Shown here one piece after another: positions 50,006 through 61,925 of a DNA stretch of 64,000 nucleotides. The stretch is taken from assembly GCF_963576615.1 (NCBI RefSeq), contig NC_088710.1, positions 1,840,001 to 1,904,000 of the forward strand, written 5' to 3'. Numbering within the stretch: the first letter of the stretch is position 1; each line of letters starts with the position of its first letter. The stretch comes from Watersipora subatra (lineage: Eukaryota > Bryozoa > Gymnolaemata > Cheilostomatida > Watersiporidae). The notes beneath the pieces are model-generated. The model worked only from the letters and a program-made list of their open reading frames with translations. It did no database searches and was not told the DNA's origin. Both the position numbers and the translations under genes were made by a program.

Positions 50006-50256
50006 GTGTTCTTCGAGTCGACTATGTTTTCTGAGTTATATTTTGAAGTCCACATACAAAAAAAACACTATTCTGTTGCAATTTATTGTTTGCTGACAAC
50101 TCAGGTACAAAGAAGACAATACAATTAAACATTCTGAATTATAGGTTCACCATTACGTTAATATTATATTACTAAAACTAGACTATGTAAAATAGGGAAA
50201 AATATTATGCATCGGAGATGTTGAACAGAGATCCAATAATTAATATCAGTAGTGGC

Positions 50257-50860
50257 TCACTTCATGCCACAAAAACTTTGGTAGCAGTCCTCCGCGTGTG
50301 AAGATCTGTACTTGTAGATAACATCATAGTCTGTGTCATGGGAACATCTCATTACATACATAGACTTCGGAAAAAACTTGCAGTGGTGTTTAGGGAACCA
50401 GGATTCATAAACGAATGAGATAAATATCTTCCCAACCTCAGTAGGCAGCGGTACGTCAGACCAGAGTGGCATCATAGTACCACAGCTATACATTGGAGGA
50501 CAAGTGCTGAGTATCCTGTTTCCTGTTAAACAACAAATATAATACTCACTGTTTATGGAAACATCATGAAAACAGTGTAATACAAAGCTTATCTGCAGTC
50601 TGGAAACTGTTTCGTCAGTGATTTTAGTTGAACTTACCGGCATCACCAGTGAATCGAAACCATTGCAAGTCCATGTTTAAATCACAAGAGTATCCGTCGA
50701 ACGAATGTGGGCCACCAGGTTTGATATCACTGCCAGAGTTGTCCATCCTCCAAGATTCTGTCAGGTTGGTAGCTGTGAGACACTCAGGAGGAGTTGTACA
50801 ATGCACCAGGAGAGCACAAGAGAGAAAGAGCAATGCTCCGAGCTGCTGTGATCCTTGCAT
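50257..50860 (-). CDS. D8C-4: secreted single D8C-domain protein, most altered exon 2
   Basis: Two exons: 50860-50638 (223 nt) and 50522-50257 (266 nt), 162 residues. The signal peptide begins MQGSQQLGALLF. All eight cysteines and NLTESW are kept. Exon 1 differs from D8C-3 at essentially one residue, but exon 2 carries many clustered changes: between EVG and YESW it reads KIFISFV, followed by FPKHHCKFFPKSM instead of FPGHVCKFFAKAM. The proximal AATAAA shared by units A, B and D is missing here because of a small deletion in the 3' flank. The next candidate is at 50082-50087, about 170 nt past the stop, so the transcript may have a longer 3' end. Confidence 0.9.
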
Positions 50861-50917
50861 CTTCTTGTCTGTTTGAGCTCCGATGAAGTTATGATTTTCA
50901 GATGACAGGCTGACGCT

Positions 50918-50924
50918 TATATAG
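50918..50924 (-). promoter_or_regulatory. TATA box of D8C-4
   Basis: Minus strand tatataa, 58 bp before the start codon. Confidence 0.7.
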
Positions 50925-51306
50925 GCAAACACCCCTCATGTAATAGCTTGAAAATATAAACCTGTCGTGGTTTATATTGGCATAAAAGGGTTATGGAATA
51001 AAAGCAGCATAAACTGAGGCTAGTTATACATAAGCAGGCTGAATGACGCTTTCGAATAGGGAGATTTTCACATAAGTTAGTTATTGAAATCCTCACAAAT
51101 GAGCTCAGTAAATTAATGCCTATTTAAAGTAGACCAGAGCGTAATTAGTAAATATTATACAATGAATTGTTTATCAACAGTTATTAACTATTAAAAGCAC
51201 CTTTACTCTCTGGGTCTAGCAGATATTAAATAGCTGGTCTTGTCAACTGTTTTCAGCGTATGGTACAGCTAGCCATTATTGGCGCTTTGTGTCCACTAAC
51301 TACAAA

Positions 51307-51727
51307 AAGGTAGGATCTGGAGGCCATAGTTGGTTGTTGACCAGGATGATGATCACCTACAATTATTCCACAGTTGATAAAGATACAACTGTTTAGAGAA
51401 CAACTCTACCCTACTACAAGATGTTGTACACATAGCATAAAACAGATAGATTCTCTGTGTTCACTGCTATCTTACGGTAAAAAAAAATACAAGTTTAGTT
51501 CTTTTGGCAATAATAAAATACATGTTAGTCTCCTCAAATATCAGTGGAATTTTATAGCTTGGAGAAGTTTTAGAGATGGACTGACTTTTATTATATTGTT
51601 AGTGTCGTATGCTGAGATCATAGAGCTATCTTTACAAGACATCTCTTGCATGTAGTTTCAGCAGTGAAAACAATCAAAAGGCACAAGGAAGTGGACTTCT
51701 AAAAGCGCATTGCTGTTGCTTCTGAAT
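51307..51727. repeat. Upstream non-coding module, copy in unit C
   Basis: Near-identical to 39181-39600 and 47787-48207. Confidence 0.92.
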
Positions 51728-51834
51728 TTGTATTTGTCTTTGATTACTGACAGATATAATAGATCTGGTTTTAGTGAAACTGTAGCATTTTTTATCACTA
51801 AATGAGTCTAGATTCAGTTTTATCAGTTGTTCAT

Positions 51835-51912
51835 GTTCCCAGTTCAACCCATTGTTGCCTGTTCTTAGTTCAACTTGTTGCTGCCTGTCCTTAGTTTAGC
51901 CCATTGCTGCCA
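51835..51912. repeat. Unexpanded 26-bp minisatellite, about 3 copies
   Basis: agttcaacccattgttgcct-type units at the same place where unit B has about 28 copies. Confidence 0.9.
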
Positions 51913-52014
51913 GCCCGGACTTAATTGTTGCCCTTTCCATTATTTTCATTAATTAATTATTAGTTATTACTATTATGAATTAAATTATTGCAAATAAAGT
52001 AATAAATCTCTTGT

Positions 52015-52212
52015 TTGCCCAAGAGGGAATACCATTCTAGGTTGATATTAATGTTGTATAAATATAAAATCTAATTAAACCATTGGGTTGGTGCAATGCC
52101 TAACGATGAATGCTGTAGTAGGTGTATTGAGTATTTGAATAATAGGAGGCTGGATGACTTTGACGATTTGTAGGGTGAACGGCCAAAGATGATACATATT
52201 GCAAGGCACTTA
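52015..52212 (+). mobile_element. Ty3/Gypsy pol scrap in unit C (fossil)
   Basis: Close copy of 49190-49404, carried along by the segmental duplication. Broken. Confidence 0.6.
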
Positions 52213-53043
52213 CTATAACAAACATAACACACAACTATGTTAGGTGTGTCCTGTATTTAGTGCAATGTGGTTTTTTACAGTAAATGTCCTTATTATGTCT
52301 GTTTTTAGTTATATTATTGCTATTTCAAGCTCATTGTTAGCTACCCTATACATACATGTATATTAGTTGGTGGTTGATATACTAGTTGGAGTAGAGTTCT
52401 ACACGGAGACAATGGAAACATTAGAATATGATTCTTGCAGCTGTTTGCTAAATGTTACAGGGTGGCCGATAGTAGGATACTGTGTGTTGATTGGTCGAGT
52501 GTCTGGCACATGCATCATGACATTTTGATGCTTGGAAGAAAGTTTTGCAGGAATTTAGACCATTTCAACCAGAGTGTTGTTAGTTGATTGATAAAAACTA
52601 TATTTCTACGACAGCAATAAGAACCTTCAAATTTAAAAATAGATAAAGGCTGATCCAATGTGCACTGAGACAGTTATACTTTTATGTGTTATATATATAT
52701 TGTTACATATACATAACACATATATACATTATATATGTGTTATATATGTGTTATATATATATTTTTATACATGTGTGTTCTTCGAGTCGACTATTTTTTC
52801 TGAGTTATATTTTTAAATCCACATACAAAAGAAACACTATTCTGTTGCAATTTATTGTTTGCTGCTAACTCAGGTACAAAGAAGACAATGCAATCAAACA
52901 TTCTGGATTATGAAGGTTGCATCAGAGAGATTTATTAGACACGTTAATATTATATAACCAAAACTAGACTATGTAAAATAGGGAAAAATATTATGCATTG
53001 GTGATCTTGAACAGAGATCCAATATTTAATATCAGTTAGTGGC

Positions 53044-53646
53044 TCACATCATGCCACAAAAGCTTTGGTAGCAGTCCTTTTTGTGGGCAGATCTGTACTT
53101 GTAGATAACATCATAGTCTGTGTCATGGGAACATCTCATCACATACATGGCCTTCGCAAAAAACTTGCAGACGTGTCCAGGGTACCAGGATTCATAAGCG
53201 ACCATGTCAGTTTTTACTCCAACCTCTGTAGGCAGCGGTTCATCAGACCAGTATGGCATCATAGCACCACAGCTGAACATTGGAGGACAGGTGTTGAGCA
53301 TCCTGTTTCCTGTTAAATGACAAATAGAATATTTATTGTTTATAAAAAAACATAGAAACAGTCCAATACAAAGCTAATCTGCCCTCCGGGAACTGTTTCG
53401 TCAGTGATTTTAGTTGAACTTACCGGCATCACCAGTGAATCGAAACCACTGCAAGTCGATATTCAAGTCACAAGCGTATTCGTCGAACGAATTTGGGCCA
53501 CCAGGTTTGATACCACTGCCGGAGATGTCCATCCTCCAAGACTCTGTCAGGTTGGTAGCTGTGAGACACTCAGGAGGAGTTGTACAATGCACCAGGAGAG
53601 CACAAGAGAGAAAGAGCAATGCTCCGAGCTGCTGTGTTCCTTGCAT
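53044..53646 (-). CDS. D8C-5: secreted single D8C-domain protein
   Basis: Two exons: 53646-53424 (223 nt) and 53309-53044 (266 nt), 162 residues. The signal peptide matches D8C-2 and D8C-3. Eight cysteines are kept (PPEC, YACDLN, NTCPP, FSCGAM, HVCKFF, MRCSHD, KDCYQ, FCGMM), as is the NLTESW sequon. Between EVG and YESW the loop is VKTDMVA. Exon 1 carries GSGIKPGGPNSFDEYACDLN (20 residues), so some variation also lies near the first cysteines. The upstream in-frame Met at 53718 lies before the TATA box and is not the start. An AATAAA is present about 108 nt past the stop. Confidence 0.9.
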
Positions 53647-53702
53647 CTTCTTGTCTGTTTGAGCTCTGATGAAGTTATGATGTTCAGATGACAGACTGAC
53701 GC

Positions 53703-53709
53703 TTATATA
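53703..53709 (-). promoter_or_regulatory. TATA box of D8C-5
   Basis: Minus strand tatataa, 57 bp before the start codon. Confidence 0.7.
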
Positions 53710-54047
53710 GGCAAACACCCCTCATGTACCGGCTTAAAAAATATAAACAGATTGTGGTTAATACTAGTGGTAAAGAGCTGCGCAAAAGCCCGCCATGAAC
53801 TAAGGCTAACTATACATTGGCAGCCTGGGTGACAGGAAGATTTACACATGAAATGATTATTGAAGGCCTCACAAACGCATTAAGTAAATTAATGCCTGTT
53901 AATAAAAGTAGACCAGAGCATTAAAAGTTAATATTATACAATGAACTGTTTATACAAAGTTTTAAACTGTGGAAAGCATCATAACCTTGTAGCTCTATCA
54001 GAGATGAAGTAGTTTGTCTGGTGAACTGTGACTAGTGACACAGATAT

Positions 54048-55597
54048 ACTAATATACACACCACCCTATATACACACCACCCTACATACACACCACCCTA
54101 TATACACACTACCCTATATACACACCACCCTATATACACACCACCCTATATACACACCACCCTATATACACACCACCCTATATACACACCACCCTATATA
54201 CACACCACCCTATAAACACACCACCCTATATACACACCACCCTATATACACAACACCCTATATACACACCACCCCATATATACACCACCCTATATACACA
54301 CCACCCTATATACACACCACCCTATATACACACCACCCTATATACACACTACCCTATATACACACCACCCTATATACACACCACCCTATATACACACCAC
54401 CCTATATACACACCACCCTATATACACACCACCCTATATACACACCACCCTATAAACACACCACCCTATATACACACCACCCTATATACACACCACCCTA
54501 TATACACACCACCCTATATACACACCACCCTATATACACACCACCCTATATACACACCACCCTATATACACACCACCCTATATACACACCACCCTATATA
54601 CTTCACCCTATATACACACTACCCTATATACACACCACCCTATATACACACCACCCCATATATACACCACCCTATATACACACCACCCTATATACACACC
54701 ACCCTATATACACACCACCCTATATACACACTACCCTATATACACACCACTCTATATACACACCACCCTATATACACACCACCCTATATACACACCACCC
54801 TATATACACACTACCCTATATACACACCACCCTATATACACACCACCCTATATACACACTACCCTATATACACACCACCCTATATACACACCACCCTATA
54901 TACACACCACCCTATATACACACCACCCTATATACACACCACCCTATATACACACCACCCTATATACACACCACCCTATATACACACCACCCTATACACA
55001 CACCACCCTATATACACACCACCCTATATACACACCACCCTATATACACACCACCCTATATACACACCACCCTATATACACACCACCCTATATACACACC
55101 ACCCTATATACACACCACCCTATATACACACCACCCTATATACACACCACCCTATATACACACCACCCTATATACACACCACCCTATATACACACCACCC
55201 TATATACACACCACCCTATATACACACTACCCTATATACACACCACCCTATATACACACCACCCTATATACACACCACCCTATATACACACCACCCTATA
55301 TACACACCACCCTATATACACACCACCCTATATACACACCACCCTATATACACACCACCCTATATACACACCACCCTATAAACACACCACCCTATATACA
55401 CACCACCCTATATACACACCACCCTATATACACACCACCCCATATATACACCACCCTATATACACACCACCCTATATACACACTACCCTATATACACACC
55501 ACCCTATATACACACTACCCTATATACACACCACCCTATATACACACCACCCTATATACACACCACCCCATATACACACCACCCTATATTTTTTATA
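54048..55597. repeat. 16-bp minisatellite, about 97 copies
   Basis: Unit cctatatacacaccac, very uniform, with sparse cctataaa, ccccatat and cacactac variants that recur in blocks. Lack of stops gives a long open frame, which is not a gene. Confidence 0.98.
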
Positions 55598-56333
55598 GTG
55601 GCTGTCAACTGGAGGTGACATTAAAAAAGAAGCTTGTGTTGTATTTTTCAAATGGCTTGTCAGATTTTTGGAAAGATAAATTTGATCATTTCACGGACAA
55701 AGTTAATGTTGCCTATATTTTGCACTCTTTTTCAAGCGGAGCGATATTAACCCTTTTACTTGCGAGAAATCTGCTAACATACCGCTAGCTTCTTGTAGAT
55801 CTCTAAATAAACTCGCATTGAAAAGCCAAGAAATATCTCTATTAGTAGATATCTATTGCGATTGCAATGATTTTATAACCTGTGTCCTGCGTTGCAGTTT
55901 GTTGGAGCTTTCAGTTTTTTATTCCATTCTAAACATGAAGGCATATTTTATAACTATATTTAATAGTATTGCATAAAAGCTCATTGCACTTATTGATAAG
56001 TTTGCTACAGCGTACAGCCATAACTGGTTTTTTCTGGGCAATAGAAGAGGAGTTATGAGATGGATCCATTGTGAGCCGAGCTAAGTTATCCGTAAGCCAT
56101 CAAATAATATGCTATAAATCTGCACATTTATAAGTTATATAATAATAATAATCTATCAAACGCTACAAATATATATTTAAAAACAACTGACATAAACAAA
56201 CCATACTTATAATACATGCAGAAGCAAAAATTAACAATTTTGAAAGAAAAATATTTGCACTGTTTGCTCTGCCAATTGCATTCCGATTGCTGCTTCAGTT
56301 TGAAACAATTTGGTCTTCTTTTGGCTCTTTAAT
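55598..56333. other. No gene recognised
   Basis: Start of a stretch of about 1.4 kb that is absent from the paralogous place in unit A. No element ends were identified. Confidence 0.4.
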
Positions 56334-56448
56334 ACCTTTCACCTTTCACCTTTCACCTTTCACCTTTCACCTTTCACCTTTCACCTTTCACCTTTCACCT
56401 TTCACCTTTCACCTCTCACCTCTCACCTTTCACCTTTCACCTTTCACA
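56334..56448. repeat. 7-bp array (tttcacc), about 16 copies
   Basis: Almost perfect heptamer repeat with two ctcacct variants. Confidence 0.95.
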
Positions 56449-57159
56449 ATGTTTTCTGACCTCAACTCCTCTTCTGCACTGCTAAACTAGTTGATATTAT
56501 TGTTCAAACAATTTTTGGCAGAGCAAAACTTTTACAAGTACCGTTGTAAGCTTTTACGCATTGCACTTTGCACAATTAAGGATAGAATTTTAGCCGCATG
56601 AGGGCTAAGCACAACTTTCAGCCTAAAACTAGTCATTCATATACCATCATAAATGTAAACTGTTTTTCACATACAATGAAGTATCAAGGCCATGTTGAAC
56701 AAGGAACTACCATTAACCTGCTACAGTTATTAATAATTTTTTTGGTGTTGCTTTTAAAGTTTTAACGAAAAAACCAAAGAGCTTTGAAATTGGAAAACAG
56801 ACTTTGATACAAACAAAAACAACGAAAGAATTAATATTGATGTAACCGAGTCTTTATTAGTACAGTTTTGTAGAGACTTTTCTACTGATCCCTTACTATC
56901 ATTGGTTTTTCAGGATTAAAGAACATCAATGTAGCGGTCAAATAGAGGTGGCGTTCAATTAAAAGGTAATCCATTATTTTTCAACTCTTTTCCTATAATA
57001 ATGGCAGTCAAATAAAGGCGGCGTTAAATTAGAGGTTTAATGGTATCTTATATTTAATTTTGTACCAACTGAACTACACAAGTCATTCTCTCAAATGAGG
57101 TGGTGTATCAAGTGCTTATGGGCAGTTTTAAAGTTTTATAGTTAAATAGTTTATTTCAT
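56449..57159. other. Gap with transposon-like pieces and the rest of unit D
   Basis: At 56935-57045, gcggtcaaatagaggtggcg and a second gcagtcaaataaaggcggcg resemble degenerate inverted-repeat transposon ends. At 57055-57130, accaactgaactacacaagt and ttctctcaaat match 39027-39065 in unit A. Confidence 0.45.
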
Positions 57160-57750
57160 TTTTTAGTTTATAGTAATATAATTTATTATATAATTTAGTA
57201 TATAGTTCACAGTAATATAATTTATTATATATTTTACTATATAGTTCATAGTATTATAATTTATTATATAGATTAGTATATGGTATATAGTATTATAATT
57301 TATTATATAGATTAGTATATAGTTTATAGTAATATAATTTGTTATATAGATTAGTATATAGTATATAATTATATAATTTATTATATAGCTTAGTATACAA
57401 TTTACAGTAATATAATTTATTATATATATATTAGTATATAGTTTATAGTAATATAGTTTATTATATAGATTAGTATATAGTTTATAGTTTATAGTAATAT
57501 AATCTGTTATATATTTTAGTATATAGTTTATAGTATTATAGTTTATTATATAAATTAGTATATATTATATAGTTATATAATATATTATATAGATTAGTAT
57601 AGGCCTATTGTATATAGTTATATAATTTATTATACAGATTATTATATAGTTTATAGTAAATAGTAATATAATTTATTATATATTTTAGTATATAGTTCAT
57701 AGTATTATAGTTTATTATATAGATTAGTATATAGTATATAGCTCTATAGT
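57160..57750. repeat. AT-only minisatellite, about 39-bp unit
   Basis: Units built of ttatatagattagtatatag and tttatagtaatataattt, irregular in length. Confidence 0.9.
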
Positions 57751-57911
57751 TGATTCTTTGTTATTAGCAACTATTACGAACGGTAAAGTTAGCAGCACCC
57801 TCTGACTCATACTCTGATAATACAAATGGATGGTAGATGGAGGTTCATGTAGCTAAGGGAAATGTCTTTATTTCTTTGTTAATACTAAATACAAAATGTT
57901 GAGATTAATCT

Positions 57912-58462
57912 ACTTCTGTAATATCTTACCATCGTATACACCGACCCTGACCTCAGCGCCAGAGCATAAGTAGAATATCTTACTATTGTATACACCAACC
58001 CTGACCTCAGCACCAGAGCATAAGTAGAATATCTTACTATCGTATACACCGACCCTGACCTCAGCGCCAGAGCATAAGTATAATATCTTACTATCATATA
58101 CACCGACCCTGACCTCAGTGCCAGAGCATAAGTATAATATCTTACTATCATATACACCGACCCTGACCTCAGCGCCAGAGCATAAGTATAATATCTTACT
58201 ATCGTATACACCGACCCTGACCTCAGCGCCAGAGCATAAGTAGAATATCTTACTATCGTATACACCGACCCTGACCTCAGCACCAGAGCATAAGTATAAT
58301 ATCTTACTATCGTATACACCGACCCTGACCTCAGCGCCAGAGCATAAGTAGAATATCTTACTATCGTATACACCGACCCTGACCTCAGCGCCAGAGCATA
58401 AGTATAATATCTTACTATCATATACACCGACCCTGACCTCAGCGCCAGAGCATAAGTATAAG
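57912..58462. repeat. 54-bp minisatellite, about 10 copies
   Basis: Unit aatatcttactatcgtatac, accgaccctgacctcagcgc, cagagcataagtat. It varies at agtata/agtaga, atcgta/atcata and agcgcc/agcacc. The unit is 18 codons, hence an open frame on the minus strand that I do not accept as a gene. Confidence 0.97.
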
Positions 58463-59084
58463 TTTATACCAGTTCACTTCTCACGTGAGGCAAATAATAG
58501 CGGATAACCAAGCAGTTTTCAGGTTAAAAGACAATGTCTTTGGTGCTGTGAGTGTACGTGTCTCCACATATTTTTGAACAAACAGAGTTCTGAACCAGTT
58601 AGTCTTTCAGCGGTAAACACATGAGCCTATATCCTGTATATCCTGAGCTCCTCCACGAGCTATCCTCCTTGCAAGTCATGGTTATATTGCTAATGCGTTT
58701 GAGTGTTTTTTTATGTTGAACTTTAGTTATTGCCACCCACTAGCTCATAAGTAGCCTGTTCAAGATGACAAGCCGTTTGCATCAAGTCTGGCCTAGACAC
58801 ACGGACACTTGTTGTAACTTGTCATAGCAACATGCCTAGCTTGTCATCTATCGAAACTTGGTTATCCCTCTACAATTTCTCTTGTAGCACAACAGCCAAA
58901 CTTCATCAACTGCACTTTAATTAAAAACCTTATATTTAACATTTGATCTCATATCTGTTCTTGTGTCTTTACTAGCCTCTGAATGGTGTGAAGACGTCAT
59001 TGGGCTGGTTAAGTAGCTGAACCCTACAGCCGATGTAACAAATGGTGAAGGGAGTCAGCAGGTGGCTACATAGATATTTGCATA
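58463..59084. other. No gene recognised
   Basis: Unique sequence. The segment 59023-59070 (gatgtaacaaatggtgaagg, gtcagcaggtgg) resembles 59655-59700, a weak direct repeat on both sides of the TACA tract. Confidence 0.4.
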
Positions 59085-59640
59085 GATGAGTACACCCATA
59101 TGTACATACATACATTTATGTATCTATGTATGTACATGTGGATGCAAATACATAGCTGTGTACATAGGTTCTATGTATGTAGGTAAGTACAAATGCATGT
59201 ACCTACCTATGTATGTCTGTCTGTACTTATGTATGTTCATCACACATATACATGCAGATATGTATTTCTGCATACGTATGTACATATCTGGGTACATATG
59301 TACAATATACATGCATGTGTACAGACAGGCGCGCAAACACACATAGGTACATACATATGTATAGAATTTTGTACAAACATACCTATGTACCTACATACAC
59401 ATGTACATACATGTATACTTACACACATACATATGAACATACATATGTACATACATGCGTATATCGGTACATACATATGTACATACATGCATATACATGT
59501 ATAAGTACATAAGTGCCTTTACGTTTACCTACATCCCAACATGCATATATATATATGCGCATGCATACCTACATGTATGTGCATATGTACATACCGCTCT
59601 ACTTACATACATTACTACAAACATGCATGTGTACTAGCGT
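59085..59640. repeat. TACA/CATA-rich microsatellite region
   Basis: Dense tacatac, atgtaca and tatgta words in both orientations, with many self-complementary tgtacatacatgtaca-type stretches. Confidence 0.9.
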
Positions 59641-61740
59641 AGGTACACAGGGCTATGACATCAGCTGTAGCAAATGGTACAGGTGAGGCAGCAGGTGAGG
59701 TGTGGTGCGCATGAGTCAGCAAAGGTGAAAAATTGTTCCTTGGAGGCACGGAATAGGACAAATGAAGCCGCTAAGGCAGAGCATGTGGGAACCAGTGGCC
59801 ACTGGGCAGCACATGATGATGTTAGTCAGCAAGTGATTGATGGATATTTAATTAAAGTGCACTGGAAGTGGTGACATGCCGTGTCAGCAGCGATGAAAGC
59901 TTGTATGACCTTGTAACACCCTCATATTGGTTTTAACTGCGGTTGGCTATATTTACCCATCAAGCGTTTTTTGACCGAGAAATTGTAGATTAAAAAGAAT
60001 TGGGTAACATAGTTGAAGTGTAGCCAGCTGCCTTCATAAAGGGCTGACAAAAGACAGCTAGCCTGTGATGCATCAGGAAGAGTTAGCCTGTGAATTGTCA
60101 GGAAATGTGAGAGTAATAGTAATGTGAGAGTCAAGCTATATGAATACAAGTGTATTTTAGCGAATCAAGTGAAATTAAGTTAACTGGCAGACTTCAATAG
60201 ACTGATCAAGCTAAAGCGTCCGTCCCTTCCACCTCCTCTTCCTCACACCTCCCCCTTCCTTCGTACTACATCCGGGCACTCCAAATATATTCCTTGTTAG
60301 CTGAGCTTTTCAGCTTGCATTAGATAATAGCAAAGTTTAAAGGTGTTTGTATTGCATAGTTGAGCAGCTTTAGCTAAGGTAGGTAGCCAAGATTATAACC
60401 GGCTGGCTTAGCTGCTGATTGAACAGGAAAGGTTGGCAGACTGAGATATTCAGCACTTAAATTTAATCTATACGAATATCTCTTTAGTTTAAATGAGAAT
60501 TAAATGTCACGCTATTTCATAGAATGAAGCCAATTACAAAAGGAGAGAACAAGAGACGATGCCATGGTAGACTGAGCTGGCTCAATCTACAAGACTCATT
60601 CAGTAAAGTCCTTCATTAATATTATATAATAGTCAAATCTCTATGGAAAACAACTCATTCGTTGAACTCTCTCTGGCTGCTATCGAGTAACAAAACTCTC
60701 AATAAGCATGTGTTACGCAATGGCGTGTCAATAATATAAGGGCAGTGTCTAGCTGACACTTGTTGCTGCCTCCTTTTTGGTTGTCATGTCACATGCATTA
60801 CCAGCATGTGTACATTGCTGGTAGTTGAGCTGACAAGCCAGAATAACCGTTTAATCATCAGCCACCACCTGTCAACCGATGTCAGCCACAGAACAAGGAC
60901 AAATAAAATACTCTCACATGATTAATTGCCATTTTAATCAAATGGAAAACTAGTGTTTGACGCGTGACTCTAACAAGATGCCTCTTTACTTATAGGATTA
61001 AAACAAATAGCTTGTTGTATCGTCAATCTTGATTTGCCATGTCACTCGCTTACGTCTTTCATTGCTATCTTTAACTGAAATCATCTTTTATGATAACGTG
61101 TTGCAAGTCTGATCCTAGCTGAGTAGGACATGCCCTAGATATGTACCCTAGATATGTACCAAGCAATTTCCTTTGCAAATACCATGGAATTTTGGCAAAT
61201 GAGCGCTGTATGTTTTTTTCTTTTTTTTGAAACTTGCAAAAAAATATTTCTGTCATATAGCAACAATAGTTTTTCAATGGTATGCCAACACTATTTTTCA
61301 TTACAGTGGGTATTTATTATGCGTAATTGAAATGCTAGCACATGTCACAGTTGAAGTTGTTGGTTGGCATTGGCTACAGGTAAGCCTCTGGTGCATTCGT
61401 TGATAGTCATAGACACTTGTAGATCTATGACGGACTTTGATATCAACCCTTTTACCTCGTTGCCAGTCATCCAAATTATTTACAGCTGTATTGGAAAAAT
61501 TTTACCAAATTTGACCAAAGAAGTATCATATTTCTTAAACGGAAAGTAATAGTTAGGCTACTCATATCTAATGTCCCTTACCTTTACCTCAATGCCTAGA
61601 AGCTTGCTATTAGAAATATAAAAAAAATTATTGTTACAATATATTAGTTTTATTGCCTTCAATGTAGTTGATATGATTTATCAAAAAGTGGAGAGTGGAG
61701 GTTGTGTTTGGCAGCCGAGCTTACTTTCTCCATGTAGTCT
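59641..61740. other. No gene recognised
   Basis: Unique AT-rich sequence. Open frames of 60-76 codons show no domain. Confidence 0.4.
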
Positions 61741-61814
61741 GTAAAGCATGGCTCACACTGATCACTCCTACGCTGTCATGGCTCACACTGGTCACTCCTA
61801 CGCTGTCTCCCATA
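61741..61814. repeat. About 30-bp tandem duplication
   Basis: catggctcacactgatcact followed by cctacgctgt occurs twice with one change. Confidence 0.8.
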
Positions 61815-61887
61815 CACCATCATGGCCTCCTTGGTAAGGCTGAATGTAGCGTATCAACCAAGCCACATATTGCCATCTATATCATCA

Positions 61888-61925
61888 CTAGCAGTAGCCC
61901 GGCGATACCCAGGATGTCGTTCATT
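61888..61925 (-). mobile_element. Helitron-like 3' terminus, reverse orientation
   Basis: The minus strand reads a hairpin-like cctgggtatcgccgggctac, then tg and CTAG, followed by T. It is the mirror of the terminus at 63190-63223. The rest of its element was not delimited. Confidence 0.35.

Larger units (their letters stand above)
49407..52214. repeat. Segmental duplication unit C (holds D8C-4)
   Basis: Same order as unit B but shorter, because its minisatellite is reduced to about three copies (51835-51912). Confidence 0.93.
52215..54050. repeat. Segmental duplication unit D (holds D8C-5)
   Basis: Matches units B and C across the 3' flank and gene. Its 5' flank (53.76-54.05 kb) is closest to unit A, and homology resumes at 57055-57130 beyond a large array and insertion. 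Confidence 0.9.

Noticed and set aside
54028-55788. Open frame of 586 codons on the plus strand
   Set aside because: It is the translation of the 16-bp satellite, which has no stop codons in this frame; all units code for the same periodic peptide and there is no gene structure.
57885-58427. 180-codon frame with an 18-residue repeat, minus strand
   Set aside because: Pure 54-bp minisatellite translation with no splice or promoter signals and no non-repeat domain.
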